Positions 33,342-44,873 of a stretch of DNA of 55,729 nt are shown piece by piece. Position 1 is the stretch's first letter, and every line of letters begins with the position of its first letter. This stretch comes from Chromatiales bacterium (ex Bugula neritina AB1) (GTDB lineage: Bacteria > Pseudomonadota > Gammaproteobacteria > Granulosicoccales > Granulosicoccaceae), in NCBI GenBank assembly GCA_001730015.1, contig MDLA01000075.1, positions 1 through 55,729 on the forward strand, in the 5' to 3' direction. Below the pieces are notes generated by a model. It ran no database searches and had not been told where the DNA came from. It saw nothing but the letters and a program-made list of their open reading frames with translations. Both the position numbers and the translations under genes were made by a program.

Positions 33342-33692
33342 CTAATCCCTCGCTGCCACTACAGTGATTTCGATTAACGTGTTGCCCGCCAGATCGACAC
33401 CAACACAGGCCCTCTGCGGCCAGTGCTGCGGATCGTCTCCCAGCCACGCACACCAGTACTTATCCATTACTGCTTTATTCGCAAGATCGGTGAGAAAAAC
33501 CTGTGCCGACAGTATACGATGCTTGCTCGATCCGAGCTCCAGTAGATTCTGCTCAATCGTTTCGAGCGAAGCCATCGTTTGAGCCGCTATATCCAGAGTA
33601 TCATCACCTGACGTTGCAACCGTCCACACCAGATCCTTATAGGCTGTAGACTTGTTACGTCCGGTATAAACACCACGCTTACGTTCAATCAT
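33342..33692 (-). CDS. RidA/YjgF/UK114 family protein
   Basis: A 116-residue protein of the Rid family, trimeric enzymes that hydrolyse reactive 2-aminoacrylate and other enamines/imines. The key arginine is Arg94 in P-Q-R-A-C-V-G-V-D, followed by L-I-E-I-T. The N-terminus is unusual (R-K-R-G-V-Y-T-G-R), so it belongs to a Rid subgroup other than archetypal RidA. It is divergent from the molybdoenzyme gene, with 56 bp between the chosen starts, and upstream of the PLP enzyme. Confidence 0.85.
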   Translation of the reverse strand: MIERKRGVYTGRNKSTAYKDLVWTVATSGDDTLDIAAQTMASLETIEQNLLELGSSKHRILSAQVFLTDLANKAVMDKYWCAWLGDDPQHWPQRACVGVDLAGNTLIEITVVAARD

Positions 33693-33748
33693 CAGTGCCC
33701 CTTATTCTAAAGACTCAACGAACTCTTTATACACGCAATTTTCCACTT

Positions 33749-36091
33749 ATGACAAACAGTAAAACAATCAAGAAACAGCTCACCTCAAGCCACTGGGGCG
33801 CTGGTGTGGTCACCACCGCTGATGGTGTTGTGCAATCGGTAACCGGCCACAAGGACGACACAGACCCGTCTTCCATTAACAACAACTATGTAGAGGGGGT
33901 CAATGGATCGGCCCGTGTGCGTACACCGGCTGTCCGGCAAAGCTATCTTGAAAACAGTCATTCTCCACACCTCAAAGCGCGCGGTAGTGAACCGTTTGTT
34001 GAAGTCTCGTGGGATACCGCACTGGACCTGATCACAGAGAAACTCAAAAGTACTATCAATACTCACGGTAACAACGCCATTTTTGCCGGCTCCTACGGCT
34101 GGGCCAGTGCCGGTCGGTTTCACCATGCGCAAAGCCAGCTTAAACGTTTTCTGAATTGCCTCGGCGGATTTGTACGCAGTGAAGGCAACTACAGTTACAA
34201 CGCCGCCCTCGTACTGATGCCCTATATCGTTGGCAACTTTAGATCACATGTAAAAGAGGCAACTCGCTGGACCGTCGTTGCAGATGAGGCCGAGCTTGTT
34301 GTCATGTTTGGCGGCGTTGCCATACGCAGCGCACAGGTCGGCGGCGGCGGCCTGGCAAAGCACAAGCTGCGTGATGATCTTCTAGCCTGTGCTGACGCAG
34401 GTGTAGAATTTATCAATTTGAGCCCACTCAAAGACGACGCATTAACAGCACTCAACGCAACCTGGATAGCCCCCATACCGGGCTCAGACACCGCAATCAT
34501 GATGGGACTGGCACACACCCTGATCGATGAAAACCTGCACGATCAGCAGTTCCTCAACTCACATACCAAAGGCTTCGATAAAGTACAGAGCTACCTGCTC
34601 GGGGAGCAGGACGGCATAATAAAAAATGCAGAATGGGCCAGCCGGCAGTCCGGCATAGCTGCAGATACATTGCGCTCACTGGCGCGACGTATGGCGGCAA
34701 GCCGGACACTAGTCACTACAGCAGTTGGCCTGCAACGCGCCGAATCCGGCGAGCAACCGCTGTGGATGACAGTAACACTAGCTGCAATGCTGGGGCAGAT
34801 CGGCAAGCCTGGCTGTGGTTATGGCATCGGCTATGGTGCAGATGCCGCTATCGGAACCAGTGACCGTCCGATGCGCTGGCCCACCCTGGATCAGGGCCGG
34901 AACCCTGTTGACGATTTCATTCCGGTTGCCGCCGTAGCCGATATGTTGCTGAATCCGGGGCAGCTCTATGAATACAACGGTGAACAGCGCACATACCCGA
35001 ACGCCCGACTCATGTGGTGGGTCGGTGGTAATCCCTTTCATCATCATCAGGATCTAAATCGCCTGGTTGCGGCATTTCAGACTCCCGAGACTATTATCGT
35101 CAACGAGATTAACTGGACCGCCACGGCACGCCATGCCGATATAGTTCTACCCGCTACCTCAGCACTTGAGCGTAACGACTTCGGCGCCGGCAGCCAGGAT
35201 ACCGCACTCATTCCCATGCCACGCGCGATAGAACCGGTGGGCGACGCAATGGATGAGTACGACATCTACAGCGCACTCGCACACCGTCTCGATATTACTG
35301 AAAAATTTACTGCAAACCGAACCACTGACCAATGGCTGAATCATCTATGGACTGATATGCAAACCGTTGCAGCAAATCATAACGTCACTCTGCCCTCGTG
35401 GAGCCAGTTTCTACAAGGAGACATCATTGAATTCGACGACCCTTCCCCGCAGCAGACTTTTCTATCGGATTTCCGTAGTGATCCAGAGGCAAGCCCACTG
35501 CCAACCGCCAGCGGCCGAATCGAATTGTTTTCTGAAAAAATAGCAAGCTATAACTACTCCGACTGCCCCGGCCAGGCCACCTGGCTTCCGCCTGAAGAAT
35601 GGCTGGGATCTGAAAAAGCGAAGCGCTGGCCTCTGCATTTAATATCGGGGCAGCCCGAAACCAGACTGCACAGCCAGTGGGATTCCGGGGGTTTCAGCAA
35701 AAGTCGAAAAATACAGGGCCGCGAGCCAATTTTAATTCACCCCGAAAACGCCGCACAGGCCGGTATAGAAACAGGCGATGTGGTAAGAGTCTATAACGAC
35801 AGAGGCGCGTGCCTGGCAGGTGCAAAAGTAACCGACCGGGTTCGTAAGGATGTAGTCTTTCTATGGACCGGCGCCTGGTACGACCCTCATCTACATTGCG
35901 AATCACCTGCTGAAAAAACAGCACAACCTCTGGAAAAACATGGCAACCCCAACGTACTCACACACGACCGGCGCAGCTCGCGTTTGTCTCAGGGCCCGGC
36001 CTCTCACAGCGCACTGGTCGCTATAGAAAAATGGACCGGCGATCTACCACCGGTCACCGCCTTCGACCCACCACCAGGAACCAAATCATAA
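33749..36091 (+). CDS. BisC/TorA/DMSO-reductase-type molybdopterin oxidoreductase
   Basis: A 780-residue bis-MGD molybdoenzyme. The motif G-S-Y-G-W-A-S-A-G (114-122) matches the molybdenum-ligand serine region of DMSO/TMAO/biotin sulfoxide reductases, and there is no N-terminal Fe-S cysteine cluster, as in that subgroup. Other landmarks are W-W-V-G-G-N-P-F-H-H-H-Q, E-I-N-W-T-A-T-A-R-H-A-D-I-V-L-P and the C-terminal molybdopterin-dinucleotide domain (ISGQPETRLHSQWD). No twin-arginine signal is present, so it is cytoplasmic like BisC. I start at ATG 33749, since the alternative GTG 33695 would leave two bases to the divergent gene. Reduction of a sulfoxide or N-oxide is the family role; the substrate is open. 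Confidence 0.88.
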   Translation: MTNSKTIKKQLTSSHWGAGVVTTADGVVQSVTGHKDDTDPSSINNNYVEGVNGSARVRTPAVRQSYLENSHSPHLKARGSEPFVEVSWDTALDLITEKLKSTINTHGNNAIFAGSYGWASAGRFHHAQSQLKRFLNCLGGFVRSEGNYSYNAALVLMPYIVGNFRSHVKEATRWTVVADEAELVVMFGGVAIRSAQVGGGGLAKHKLRDDLLACADAGVEFINLSPLKDDALTALNATWIAPIPGSDTAIMMGLAHTLIDENLHDQQFLNSHTKGFDKVQSYLLGEQDGIIKNAEWASRQSGIAADTLRSLARRMAASRTLVTTAVGLQRAESGEQPLWMTVTLAAMLGQIGKPGCGYGIGYGADAAIGTSDRPMRWPTLDQGRNPVDDFIPVAAVADMLLNPGQLYEYNGEQRTYPNARLMWWVGGNPFHHHQDLNRLVAAFQTPETIIVNEINWTATARHADIVLPATSALERNDFGAGSQDTALIPMPRAIEPVGDAMDEYDIYSALAHRLDITEKFTANRTTDQWLNHLWTDMQTVAANHNVTLPSWSQFLQGDIIEFDDPSPQQTFLSDFRSDPEASPLPTASGRIELFSEKIASYNYSDCPGQATWLPPEEWLGSEKAKRWPLHLISGQPETRLHSQWDSGGFSKSRKIQGREPILIHPENAAQAGIETGDVVRVYNDRGACLAGAKVTDRVRKDVVFLWTGAWYDPHLHCESPAEKTAQPLEKHGNPNVLTHDRRSSRLSQGPASHSALVAIEKWTGDLPPVTAFDPPPGTKS

Positions 36092-36154
36092 CGGTACAAG
36101 AAATCACCGTCCTCTACGCTTGTGTCCTCCGTCCTCCGCACCGCTGTCCTCTGA

Positions 36155-36907
36155 TCAGCAAACGTAGTTCATACCCAGGCGCCCGCCATCAACATAGATT
36201 GTTTCGCCGGTTATATAACTGGCTTTATCGCTAACCAGAAAAGCGACAACGTCACCAATCTCACGCGGCCCTCCAACGCGCTTCATCGGTGTGCGGGACA
36301 TAACCATTTTCATGGCATCGGGGTTCGCATTAACTCCGGCCATCATTGCCGTATCTATCGAGCCCGGGCCTACGGCATTCACTCGAATACCATGTGGAGC
36401 CAGTGCAAGAGAACTTGATTTAGTCAGCTGCATCACACCCCCTTTCGATGCGCAATACGCCGCTATTGCAGGGATAGCGACCACTGCATTTATAGACGAC
36501 ATATTCACTACGCTACCTTCGATCTGTGCGGCAACCATGCTTTTCGCAGCACGCTGAAGAGCGAAAAAAGTACCGATCAGATTAACATCGATCACCGACT
36601 TGAACTGTTCTAGACTGACCTCGAGAAAATCACAGGGTGCGGCGATCCCTGCATTGTTTACCAGCGTGTTTACCACACCTGCATCCGCTTCTATTTTGTC
36701 AAACAACGCTGAGATCTGTTCCGGGTCAGCCATATCGCAGGCTATACCCAATGTATCGCCCCCGAGTTTCTCAGCCGCGGCGGCAACACCGTCTGCATTG
36801 ATGTCGGCAAGGATAATTCTCGCCCCGCTTTCCGCTATCGCCTCAGCACAGGCATATCCAATACCCTGTGCGCCACCGGTGATCAGTGCAATTGCTCTTT
36901 CTGACAT
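36155..36907 (-). CDS. Short-chain dehydrogenase/reductase
   Basis: A 250-residue classical SDR. Cofactor motif T-G-G-A-Q-G-I-G (10-17), N-N-A-G (84-87), catalytic Ser138, Tyr151 and Lys155 (Y-C-A-S-K), and the C-terminal ITGETIYVDGGRLG. An Asp at residue 35 (I-L-A-D-I) after the second strand suggests NAD(H) preference. The substrate (alcohol/ketone, sugar or fatty-acyl) cannot be told. It is tail-to-tail with the molybdoenzyme and divergent from the peroxidase gene. Confidence 0.9.
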   Translation of the reverse strand: MSERAIALITGGAQGIGYACAEAIAESGARIILADINADGVAAAAEKLGGDTLGIACDMADPEQISALFDKIEADAGVVNTLVNNAGIAAPCDFLEVSLEQFKSVIDVNLIGTFFALQRAAKSMVAAQIEGSVVNMSSINAVVAIPAIAAYCASKGGVMQLTKSSSLALAPHGIRVNAVGPGSIDTAMMAGVNANPDAMKMVMSRTPMKRVGGPREIGDVVAFLVSDKASYITGETIYVDGGRLGMNYVC

Positions 36908-37054
36908 GTAGTTAAAGTCCGCTGTTGTAAGAAAGCCTCATTATAAGGCCGCGAATGCTGACTGTTCTCATTTTTCACTATTTTTCTTCCGGCTTGTCAA
37001 CCGAATGTCACCTCCCGCGTTGTGATCTCTATAACACCAGAATCGAGACTCAAC

Positions 37055-38704
37055 GTGACTATTCAAAAAAGTACCATTCTACTTTTTACTGCGGTGCTGG
37101 CCGCTTGCGACGCCGGCGATCAGATCGAAGATGTGATCAATACTCCAGCAGTACAAAATGCACTACTGGCAATCAATTCAACACCAGCCACCGTCCCGAT
37201 CAACGGCCAGAACAACGGCCAGAACAACGGCCAGAACAACGGCCAGAACCCGCCACCAGACCCCCGCCCCGGTGGCGCCGATAATCGGGGAAACCCACAG
37301 CAAAACAACAATCTGGATCAGCAATTACAGTTACTGCTCAACGACCAGAACATCACAGGTGACCCGACCACTGGTTTAGCTCTGCCATCGATCGACGACC
37401 CGCTCTCGCAATTGGGCATGAAGCTGTTTTACTCCCGCGGTCTCGGAGGTGAAATGGACACAGCTTGCGTCAGCTGCCATCACCCGTCGCTCGGCGGGGC
37501 CGACCGACTCAGCCTGGGAGTAGGTGTCGAAGCCCTTGAAACAGACCTTCTCGGCCCCGGTCGGTTGAATATTTCAGGCACTTTTCCGATTCCGCGAAAC
37601 GCACCCACGACTTTCAATTCCGGTTTATACCGAAGCAGTCTGTTCTGGGATTCGAGAGTGGCACAACTCGACAGCGGTATACGCACCCCGGACGTTGCCT
37701 TCGGCACCGCAGATACTCAGGCCGGCGACTCCCTGCTGGCCGCACAAGCAAGGTTCCCGGTTACCTCAGCTGAAGAAATGCGCACCCATCGCTTTGAGTC
37801 GAACGGCAGCAACGCAACGGTACGCAATCATCTGGCTGCACGAATCGGCGGATACGATGGCGGATTCAACGCTCAGACGGAGCTTGATATCAACGATTGG
37901 GAAGTTGAATTTCAAACCGCATTCGGCAGCAGTGAACCGGCCGAGACCCTGGTCAGCTATAACAATATAGCCAAAGCAATATCTGCCTATGAATCGTCAC
38001 AGACTTTTATCGCTAACCCTTGGAAAAGCTACATCGACGGCAATGCCAGCGCAATCAGCAACAACGCCAAGCGCGGGGCGATTCTATTTTTCACCGCAAA
38101 AGAAAACGGCGGCGGCGATTGCTCCCGCTGCCATCAGGGTGATCTTTTTTCCGATGAAAAACATCACGTGGTTGCATTCCCGCAAATCGGCCCCGGTAAA
38201 GGCGACGGGGAGAACGGCGACGATGACTTCGGACTTGCCCGCGAGACAGGCAATCAATTCGACCGCTATAAATTCAGAACCCCTTCCCTATTAAACATTG
38301 CGATAACCGCCCCTTACGGTCACTCAGGCGCTTACCAAAGCCTGAGACAGGTAGTAAGCCATTACAATCGACCACGCAATGCACTCGGTTTTTTCGACAA
38401 CAACAACTGGTGCCGCATTATTACCGCGCAGGATAACCCGCAGAACTGCGATGCATTGTTCCCCAACGCGCGCAGCAATACTGCACTCGCCCAGGCAGCA
38501 CTGGACACCGTACCCCGAAATGATTCAATCAACGGTATAGATCTTAATAACAATGAAATCGATCAGATAGTCGAATTCCTTCAGACCCTCACCGACCCGT
38601 GCACACAAAATAGAGAGTGCCTGGCACCCTGGATTCCAGCAGCCGGCGGCGGACCGGATGGATTACGCCTGAACGCTGTCGACCAGAACGGCGAGCCGTT
38701 GTAG
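37055..38704 (+). CDS. Lipoprotein di-haem cytochrome c peroxidase/MauG family protein
   Basis: A 549-residue lipoprotein. GTG 37055 gives a signal peptide with lipobox V-L-A-A-C (Cys18). A low-complexity linker with four NGQN repeats (about 50-65) tethers the enzyme. Two haem motifs, C-V-S-C-H (138-142) and C-S-R-C-H (356-360), define the bacterial CCP/MauG fold; K-L-F-Y-S-R-G-L-G-G opens the first domain and P-Y-G-H-S-G-A-Y-Q-S-L the second. Standard CCPs are about 320-350 residues, so this is an enlarged variant. Known activity is H2O2 reduction or MauG-type oxidation using periplasmic electron donors; the anchor puts it on a membrane face. A GTG at 37022 is a less likely start. Confidence 0.88.
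   Translation: MTIQKSTILLFTAVLAACDAGDQIEDVINTPAVQNALLAINSTPATVPINGQNNGQNNGQNNGQNPPPDPRPGGADNRGNPQQNNNLDQQLQLLLNDQNITGDPTTGLALPSIDDPLSQLGMKLFYSRGLGGEMDTACVSCHHPSLGGADRLSLGVGVEALETDLLGPGRLNISGTFPIPRNAPTTFNSGLYRSSLFWDSRVAQLDSGIRTPDVAFGTADTQAGDSLLAAQARFPVTSAEEMRTHRFESNGSNATVRNHLAARIGGYDGGFNAQTELDINDWEVEFQTAFGSSEPAETLVSYNNIAKAISAYESSQTFIANPWKSYIDGNASAISNNAKRGAILFFTAKENGGGDCSRCHQGDLFSDEKHHVVAFPQIGPGKGDGENGDDDFGLARETGNQFDRYKFRTPSLLNIAITAPYGHSGAYQSLRQVVSHYNRPRNALGFFDNNNWCRIITAQDNPQNCDALFPNARSNTALAQAALDTVPRNDSINGIDLNNNEIDQIVEFLQTLTDPCTQNRECLAPWIPAAGGGPDGLRLNAVDQNGEPL
37201..37248. repeat. Four perfect 12-bp tandem repeats in coding sequence
   Basis: CAACGGCCAGAA is repeated four times without a mismatch, encoding N-G-Q-N units in the linker behind the lipid anchor of the di-haem peroxidase. 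Being a multiple of three, copy-number change would alter linker length without frameshift. Confidence 0.95.
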
Positions 38705-38740
38705 TTAAGCGCACTAAATTTTCCAATCAAATCAGCAAAA

Positions 38741-38762
38741 ACGCAGGGCACTTATCCTGCGT
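38741..38762. terminator. Hairpin between peroxidase gene and cox operon
   Basis: A perfect 7-bp stem ACGCAGG-N8-CCTGCGT lies 37 bp after the peroxidase stop. An A-run precedes it, so the U-tract is on the minus-strand transcript; in the plus direction it is a stem without U-run. It may still separate the two transcription units. Confidence 0.4.
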
Positions 38763-38825
38763 AGCTCAGGCTGGCTTGCTGTTCGGGCACTTATGATCTC
38801 ACCGCTCCCCGATCTCTGGTAATCT

Positions 38826-38862
38826 CCCCCGTGTTGTTCCAACAATCCAGAACACACGGGGG
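38826..38862 (+). promoter_or_regulatory. Stem-loop burying the coxM ribosome-binding site
   Basis: CCCCCGTGT (38826-38834) pairs perfectly with ACACGGGGG (38854-38862); after one bulged T the stem continues for four pairs (GTTC with GAAC) around a ten-base loop. The 3' arm holds GGGGGA, the only Shine-Dalgarno sequence of coxM, whose ATG is at 38870. In RNA this would mask the ribosome-binding site. It could be a translational switch, an RNA thermometer or, as DNA, an operator dyad. Confidence 0.6.
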
Positions 38863-38869
38863 AAATTAA

Positions 38870-39727
38870 ATGATACCAGGACGCTTTGAATACCATCAGC
38901 CCGATTCGCTGAACGCCGCCGTCGGCCTGCTCAGTGATCTCGGTGAAGATGCCCGGGTAATAGCGGGCGGCCATAGCCTTATCCCGATGATGAAACTACG
39001 GCTGGCGATGCCGGAGCACCTCGTCGATCTGAAATCGATCGACGATCTCAAGCATATCAGCGTGAGTAACGGCGTGGTCCGTATTGGCGCAATGACCACA
39101 CAGGCTGAATTAATCAACAACGCCGAGTTGAAACTCGCCGCTCCAATCGTCAAAGAAACTTCGCTTCAGATTGCTGATCCCCAGGTCCGCTACCAGGGCA
39201 CCATTGGCGGTAACGTTGCCAATGGCGACCCAGGCAACGATATGCCTGCACTAATGCAATGCCTCGATGCCTCTTACACCCTGCTGGGCCCCGATGGCCA
39301 GCGCGAAGTCAAGGCCCGCGATTTTTACGAAGCCGCCTATTTCACCGCGCGCGATGATCATGAAATACTCACCGAGATCTCGTTCCCGGTCTGCAGCGGC
39401 GGATACGCCTACGAGAAGCAGAAACGCAAAATCGGCGACTACGCCACAGCCGCAGCAGCTGTCCTCTTAACCCGTGCCGATGACGGCTCCTGCGCACATG
39501 CCTCAATCGCGCTCACCAACCTTGCTGACACACCGGTATTCTGTGCCGATGCCTCAGCAGATTTAATGCAGTCCGGCATCAGCGACACCAGCATCACCGC
39601 TGCCGTTCAGTCCTGCCTCGGCTCCATAGAACCGGTAGATGATAATCGCGGCCCGGCCGAATTCAAAAAGCACGCCGCTGCAATCATTCTGAAACGTTCC
39701 CTCGATCTGGCCTGGTCTCGCGCCTAA
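38870..39727 (+). CDS. coxM: Carbon monoxide dehydrogenase medium (FAD) subunit
   Basis: A 285-residue FAD-binding subunit of the xanthine-oxidase-family CO dehydrogenase; it takes electrons from the Fe-S subunit and passes them to the respiratory chain. The FAD motifs are A-G-G-H-S-L (32-37) and [14 protein letters not shown] (111-124), both with CoxM-like residues. The N-terminal phrase [19 protein letters not shown] is standard. First gene of a coxMSL order, the order of form I operons. The start is fixed by GGGGGA seven bases upstream, which lies within the stem-loop at 38826-38862. Confidence 0.93.
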   Translation: MIPGRFEYHQPDSLNAAVGLLSDLGEDARVIAGGHSLIPMMKLRLAMPEHLVDLKSIDDLKHISVSNGVVRIGAMTTQAELINNAELKLAAPIVKETSLQIADPQVRYQGTIGGNVANGDPGNDMPALMQCLDASYTLLGPDGQREVKARDFYEAAYFTARDDHEILTEISFPVCSGGYAYEKQKRKIGDYATAAAAVLLTRADDGSCAHASIALTNLADTPVFCADASADLMQSGISDTSITAAVQSCLGSIEPVDDNRGPAEFKKHAAAIILKRSLDLAWSRA

Positions 39728-39786
39728 AAGCCTGTAAACAAGGCCTGCCACCACCAAACCAGATCCAAACAGCAGAACCAGACACC

Positions 39787-40271
39787 ATGACTAAAAAAAC
39801 GATTACGTTAAACGTCAACGGACAAACCGTTGAAACTCAGGCAGAACCCAGAGAACTGCTCATTCATGTATTGCGCGAGCAACTGGAGATCACCGGCCCG
39901 CATATCGGCTGTGAAACCTCCCACTGCGGCGCCTGCACCGTTGAAATAGACGGGCGCTCGGTAAAGTCGTGCACCCTGTTTGCGATTCAGGCTCAGGGCT
40001 CGGAGATCACCACCATCGAAGGCCTGGGCAACCCCGACAAACTGCACGTACTGCAAGAAAAATTCAAGGAGCACCACGGTTTGCAATGCGGTTTTTGTAC
40101 ACCTGGAATGATCACACGGGCGCACCGTCTACTGGAAGAAAACCCGAACCCCACGGAAGAAGAAGTGCGCTTTGGAATTGCCGGGAACCTGTGCCGCTGC
40201 ACCGGCTATCAGAACATCGTCAAATCAATTATGGCCGCGGCCGCAGAGCTTAACCAATCGGAGGCAGTCGC

Positions 40272-40275
<4 letters not shown>
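39787..40275 (+). CDS. coxS: Carbon monoxide dehydrogenase small (2x[2Fe-2S]) subunit
   Basis: A 162-residue iron-sulfur subunit. The N-terminal plant-ferredoxin-type cluster uses Cys42, Cys47, Cys50 and Cys62; the C-terminal cluster uses Cys101, Cys104, Cys136 and Cys138 (C-G-F-C-T-P-G and [10 protein letters not shown]). Length and motif spacing are those of CoxS. It conducts electrons from the Mo site to FAD. The stop overlaps the coxL start by four bases (ATGA), so the two are translationally coupled; the gap to coxM is 59 bp. Confidence 0.95.
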
Positions 40276-42692
<2,417 letters not shown>

Positions 42693-42731
42693 CCGACTAA
42701 CGGCCACAGGGCTTACATGCAGTAACCCGCC

Positions 42732-43610
42732 ATGACCTGGAAGTCACTGCAGTCCAGCCTGGCAGAGATCGGCTACATCGCCTCCGACGAGTTGGCGATG
42801 GCGCTGCATTTATCGGTCAGGCTGGAACGCCCCTTACTGCTTGAGGGTGCAGCCGGGGTGGGTAAGACCGAAGTCGCAAAAATGCTGGCACAGCTCTATA
42901 GCACCCGACTGATTCGCCTGCAATGCTATGAAGGGCTCGATGCCAGCACGGCTATCTATGAATGGAACTACCAGCGGCAGCTGCTCAGCGTACGGGCGTC
43001 TGCCGACAAGGATCTATCCACCGAGCAAGTCGAAGAGCAGATATTCTCAGACCGCTTCCTACTGAAACGACCGTTACTGGAGGCTATAACACAACCACAG
43101 CCCCCGGTATTGCTAATCGATGAGATCGATCGCGCCGATGAAGAATTCGAAGCCTATTTACTCGAGATTCTCTCGGATTTTCAGGTATCTATCCCGGAGC
43201 TAGGCACCATAGAAGCCGTATCAAAACCGCATGTAATCCTGACATCCAACGGCAGCCGTGATTTATCAGATGCATTGCGCAGGCGATGCTTCTATACCTA
43301 TGTAGAATATCCGGATGCTGTAACCGAACTGGCTATACTAAATAAACGGCTACCAGGCATCGATGCCACTCTGGCCGAACAGATTGTAGGATTTGTACAG
43401 GCACTTAGAAAGGAAGAGCTCGACAAAAACCCGGGCGTTGCTGAAATGCTTGACTGGGCAGCCGCCGTTGCAGGCCTCGGTGTCGCAAACTTGTCGGATG
43501 ATCCTATAGAATTACAGGCCACACTAATTTGTCTGTTGAAAACACAATCAGACAAAGCCTCTATTACAACCGAAGTCACACAGCGGCTGGCAGGCAAAGT
43601 CGTTCAATGA
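42732..43610 (+). CDS. coxD: MoxR-type AAA+ ATPase CoxD
   Basis: A 292-residue AAA+ ATPase of the MoxR group. Walker A G-A-A-G-V-G-K-T at 39-46, Walker B V-L-L-I-D-E-I-D at 126-133, and the arginine finger region S-D-A-L-R-R-R-C. CoxD is required to build the [CuSMoO2] centre of CO dehydrogenase in O. carboxidovorans, acting with the VWA protein encoded next. It begins 39 bp after coxL. The last codons overlap coxE by four bases (ATGA). Confidence 0.93.
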   Translation: MTWKSLQSSLAEIGYIASDELAMALHLSVRLERPLLLEGAAGVGKTEVAKMLAQLYSTRLIRLQCYEGLDASTAIYEWNYQRQLLSVRASADKDLSTEQVEEQIFSDRFLLKRPLLEAITQPQPPVLLIDEIDRADEEFEAYLLEILSDFQVSIPELGTIEAVSKPHVILTSNGSRDLSDALRRRCFYTYVEYPDAVTELAILNKRLPGIDATLAEQIVGFVQALRKEELDKNPGVAEMLDWAAAVAGLGVANLSDDPIELQATLICLLKTQSDKASITTEVTQRLAGKVVQ

Positions 43611-44800
43611 GAACCACTCGCTTTCCAACCTCAGCGAGCGGCGTCAGTGAACGTTTCTCAGGATTCATAGAACACTTGCGCTCTAACGGGCTGGCAATAG
43701 GTGTAGCTGAAACAACCAGCGCACTCGAAGCGCTGTCACTGATAAACATAAATAATCGTAACGATGTCAGACTGGCATGCAAAGCGATCTGCAGCAGCCG
43801 TGCGGACGAATTCGATCAATTTGACGAACTCTTTAAAGCCTACTGGTACAACCGCGGGCGTGAAAAACAGGCCATAGCTGAATCACACACACCTGCACGC
43901 AAGCCGTCGCAGAGTACCTTTCAGCCTGGCGTTGACAGCACCCGACAGGCGGCGTCCAGCGGTGAATCAGACGAAGCAGAAAACAGCGGCGAACACGAGC
44001 ATGAATCTGCACACACGGGCGACGGAAAACTAATCGCATCAACAACTACCAATCTTGAAAAAATTGATCTCAGAGAACTGATGACGCCGGAGTCATTGCA
44101 GCGTGCCGGGCAGCTGGCCACCCGATTAGCCGCCGCCATGCGTGACAGACGCTCACGACGCCGGCGTGCAGCAAATCGTGGTTCTCTCCTCGACTTGCGT
44201 CGTATAATGCGCAACAGTGTCAGCCATGGCGGCGAACCTTTAGAACTATTCAAACGGAATAAACCTGATCGACCGGTTAATATAGTGGCCCTGCTCGATG
44301 TATCCGGCTCAATGACCATCTACGCACGGGTTTTTCTATCTTTTCTAAAAGGGCTGGTCGGTAATGATCAGCGCACCGATGCCTATCTGTTTCATACAAA
44401 GCTTGTGCGCGTGAGCGATGCACTACGCGATCACGATTCTTTAAGAGCAGTGAACCGGCTGTCACTGATGGCACAGGGCTTCGGCGGTGGGACAAAAATA
44501 GGCACCAACCTGCAGCGCTTCAATCAACACTACGCGGCCCGTACCGTTTCTGCGAGAAGCGTGGTGATTATCTTCTCAGACGGCTACGACACCGATCCAC
44601 CAGAGGTAATCGCAAGCGCTCTGGCACGACTAAAAAAACGCGGATGCCGAATCATTTGGCTCAACCCGCTAAAGGGCTGGAAAGACTACGAGCCCGTTGC
44701 ACGTGGCATGGCAGCCGCCCTGCCCTGGCTCGATCTGTTCGCTGCCGCCAATACGCTTGAAAGTCTGGCGGCACTGGAGCCTCACCTTGAACGCCTGTAA
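43607..44800 (+). CDS. coxE: VWA-domain protein CoxE
   Basis: A 397-residue partner of the MoxR-type ATPase. The C-terminal half is a von Willebrand A domain with the MIDAS motif D-V-S-G-S-M (231-236) and I-F-S-D-G-Y-D-T-D. A basic stretch, R-D-R-R-S-R-R-R-R (about 180-188), precedes it, as in CoxE proteins. Residues 95-150 are a low-complexity hydrophilic linker. The start at ATG 43607 overlaps the coxD stop. CoxD and CoxE together insert sulfur and copper into the CoxL active site in the studied system; the same is inferred here. Confidence 0.92.
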   Translation: MRTTRFPTSASGVSERFSGFIEHLRSNGLAIGVAETTSALEALSLININNRNDVRLACKAICSSRADEFDQFDELFKAYWYNRGREKQAIAESHTPARKPSQSTFQPGVDSTRQAASSGESDEAENSGEHEHESAHTGDGKLIASTTTNLEKIDLRELMTPESLQRAGQLATRLAAAMRDRRSRRRRAANRGSLLDLRRIMRNSVSHGGEPLELFKRNKPDRPVNIVALLDVSGSMTIYARVFLSFLKGLVGNDQRTDAYLFHTKLVRVSDALRDHDSLRAVNRLSLMAQGFGGGTKIGTNLQRFNQHYAARTVSARSVVIIFSDGYDTDPPEVIASALARLKKRGCRIIWLNPLKGWKDYEPVARGMAAALPWLDLFAAANTLESLAALEPHLERL

Positions 44801-44873
44801 ATTACCGCACATTCACCTATGATGCGACTCATCTCCGTACCAAAACTCTATTGTGCCATGCCATTTTCCACTC

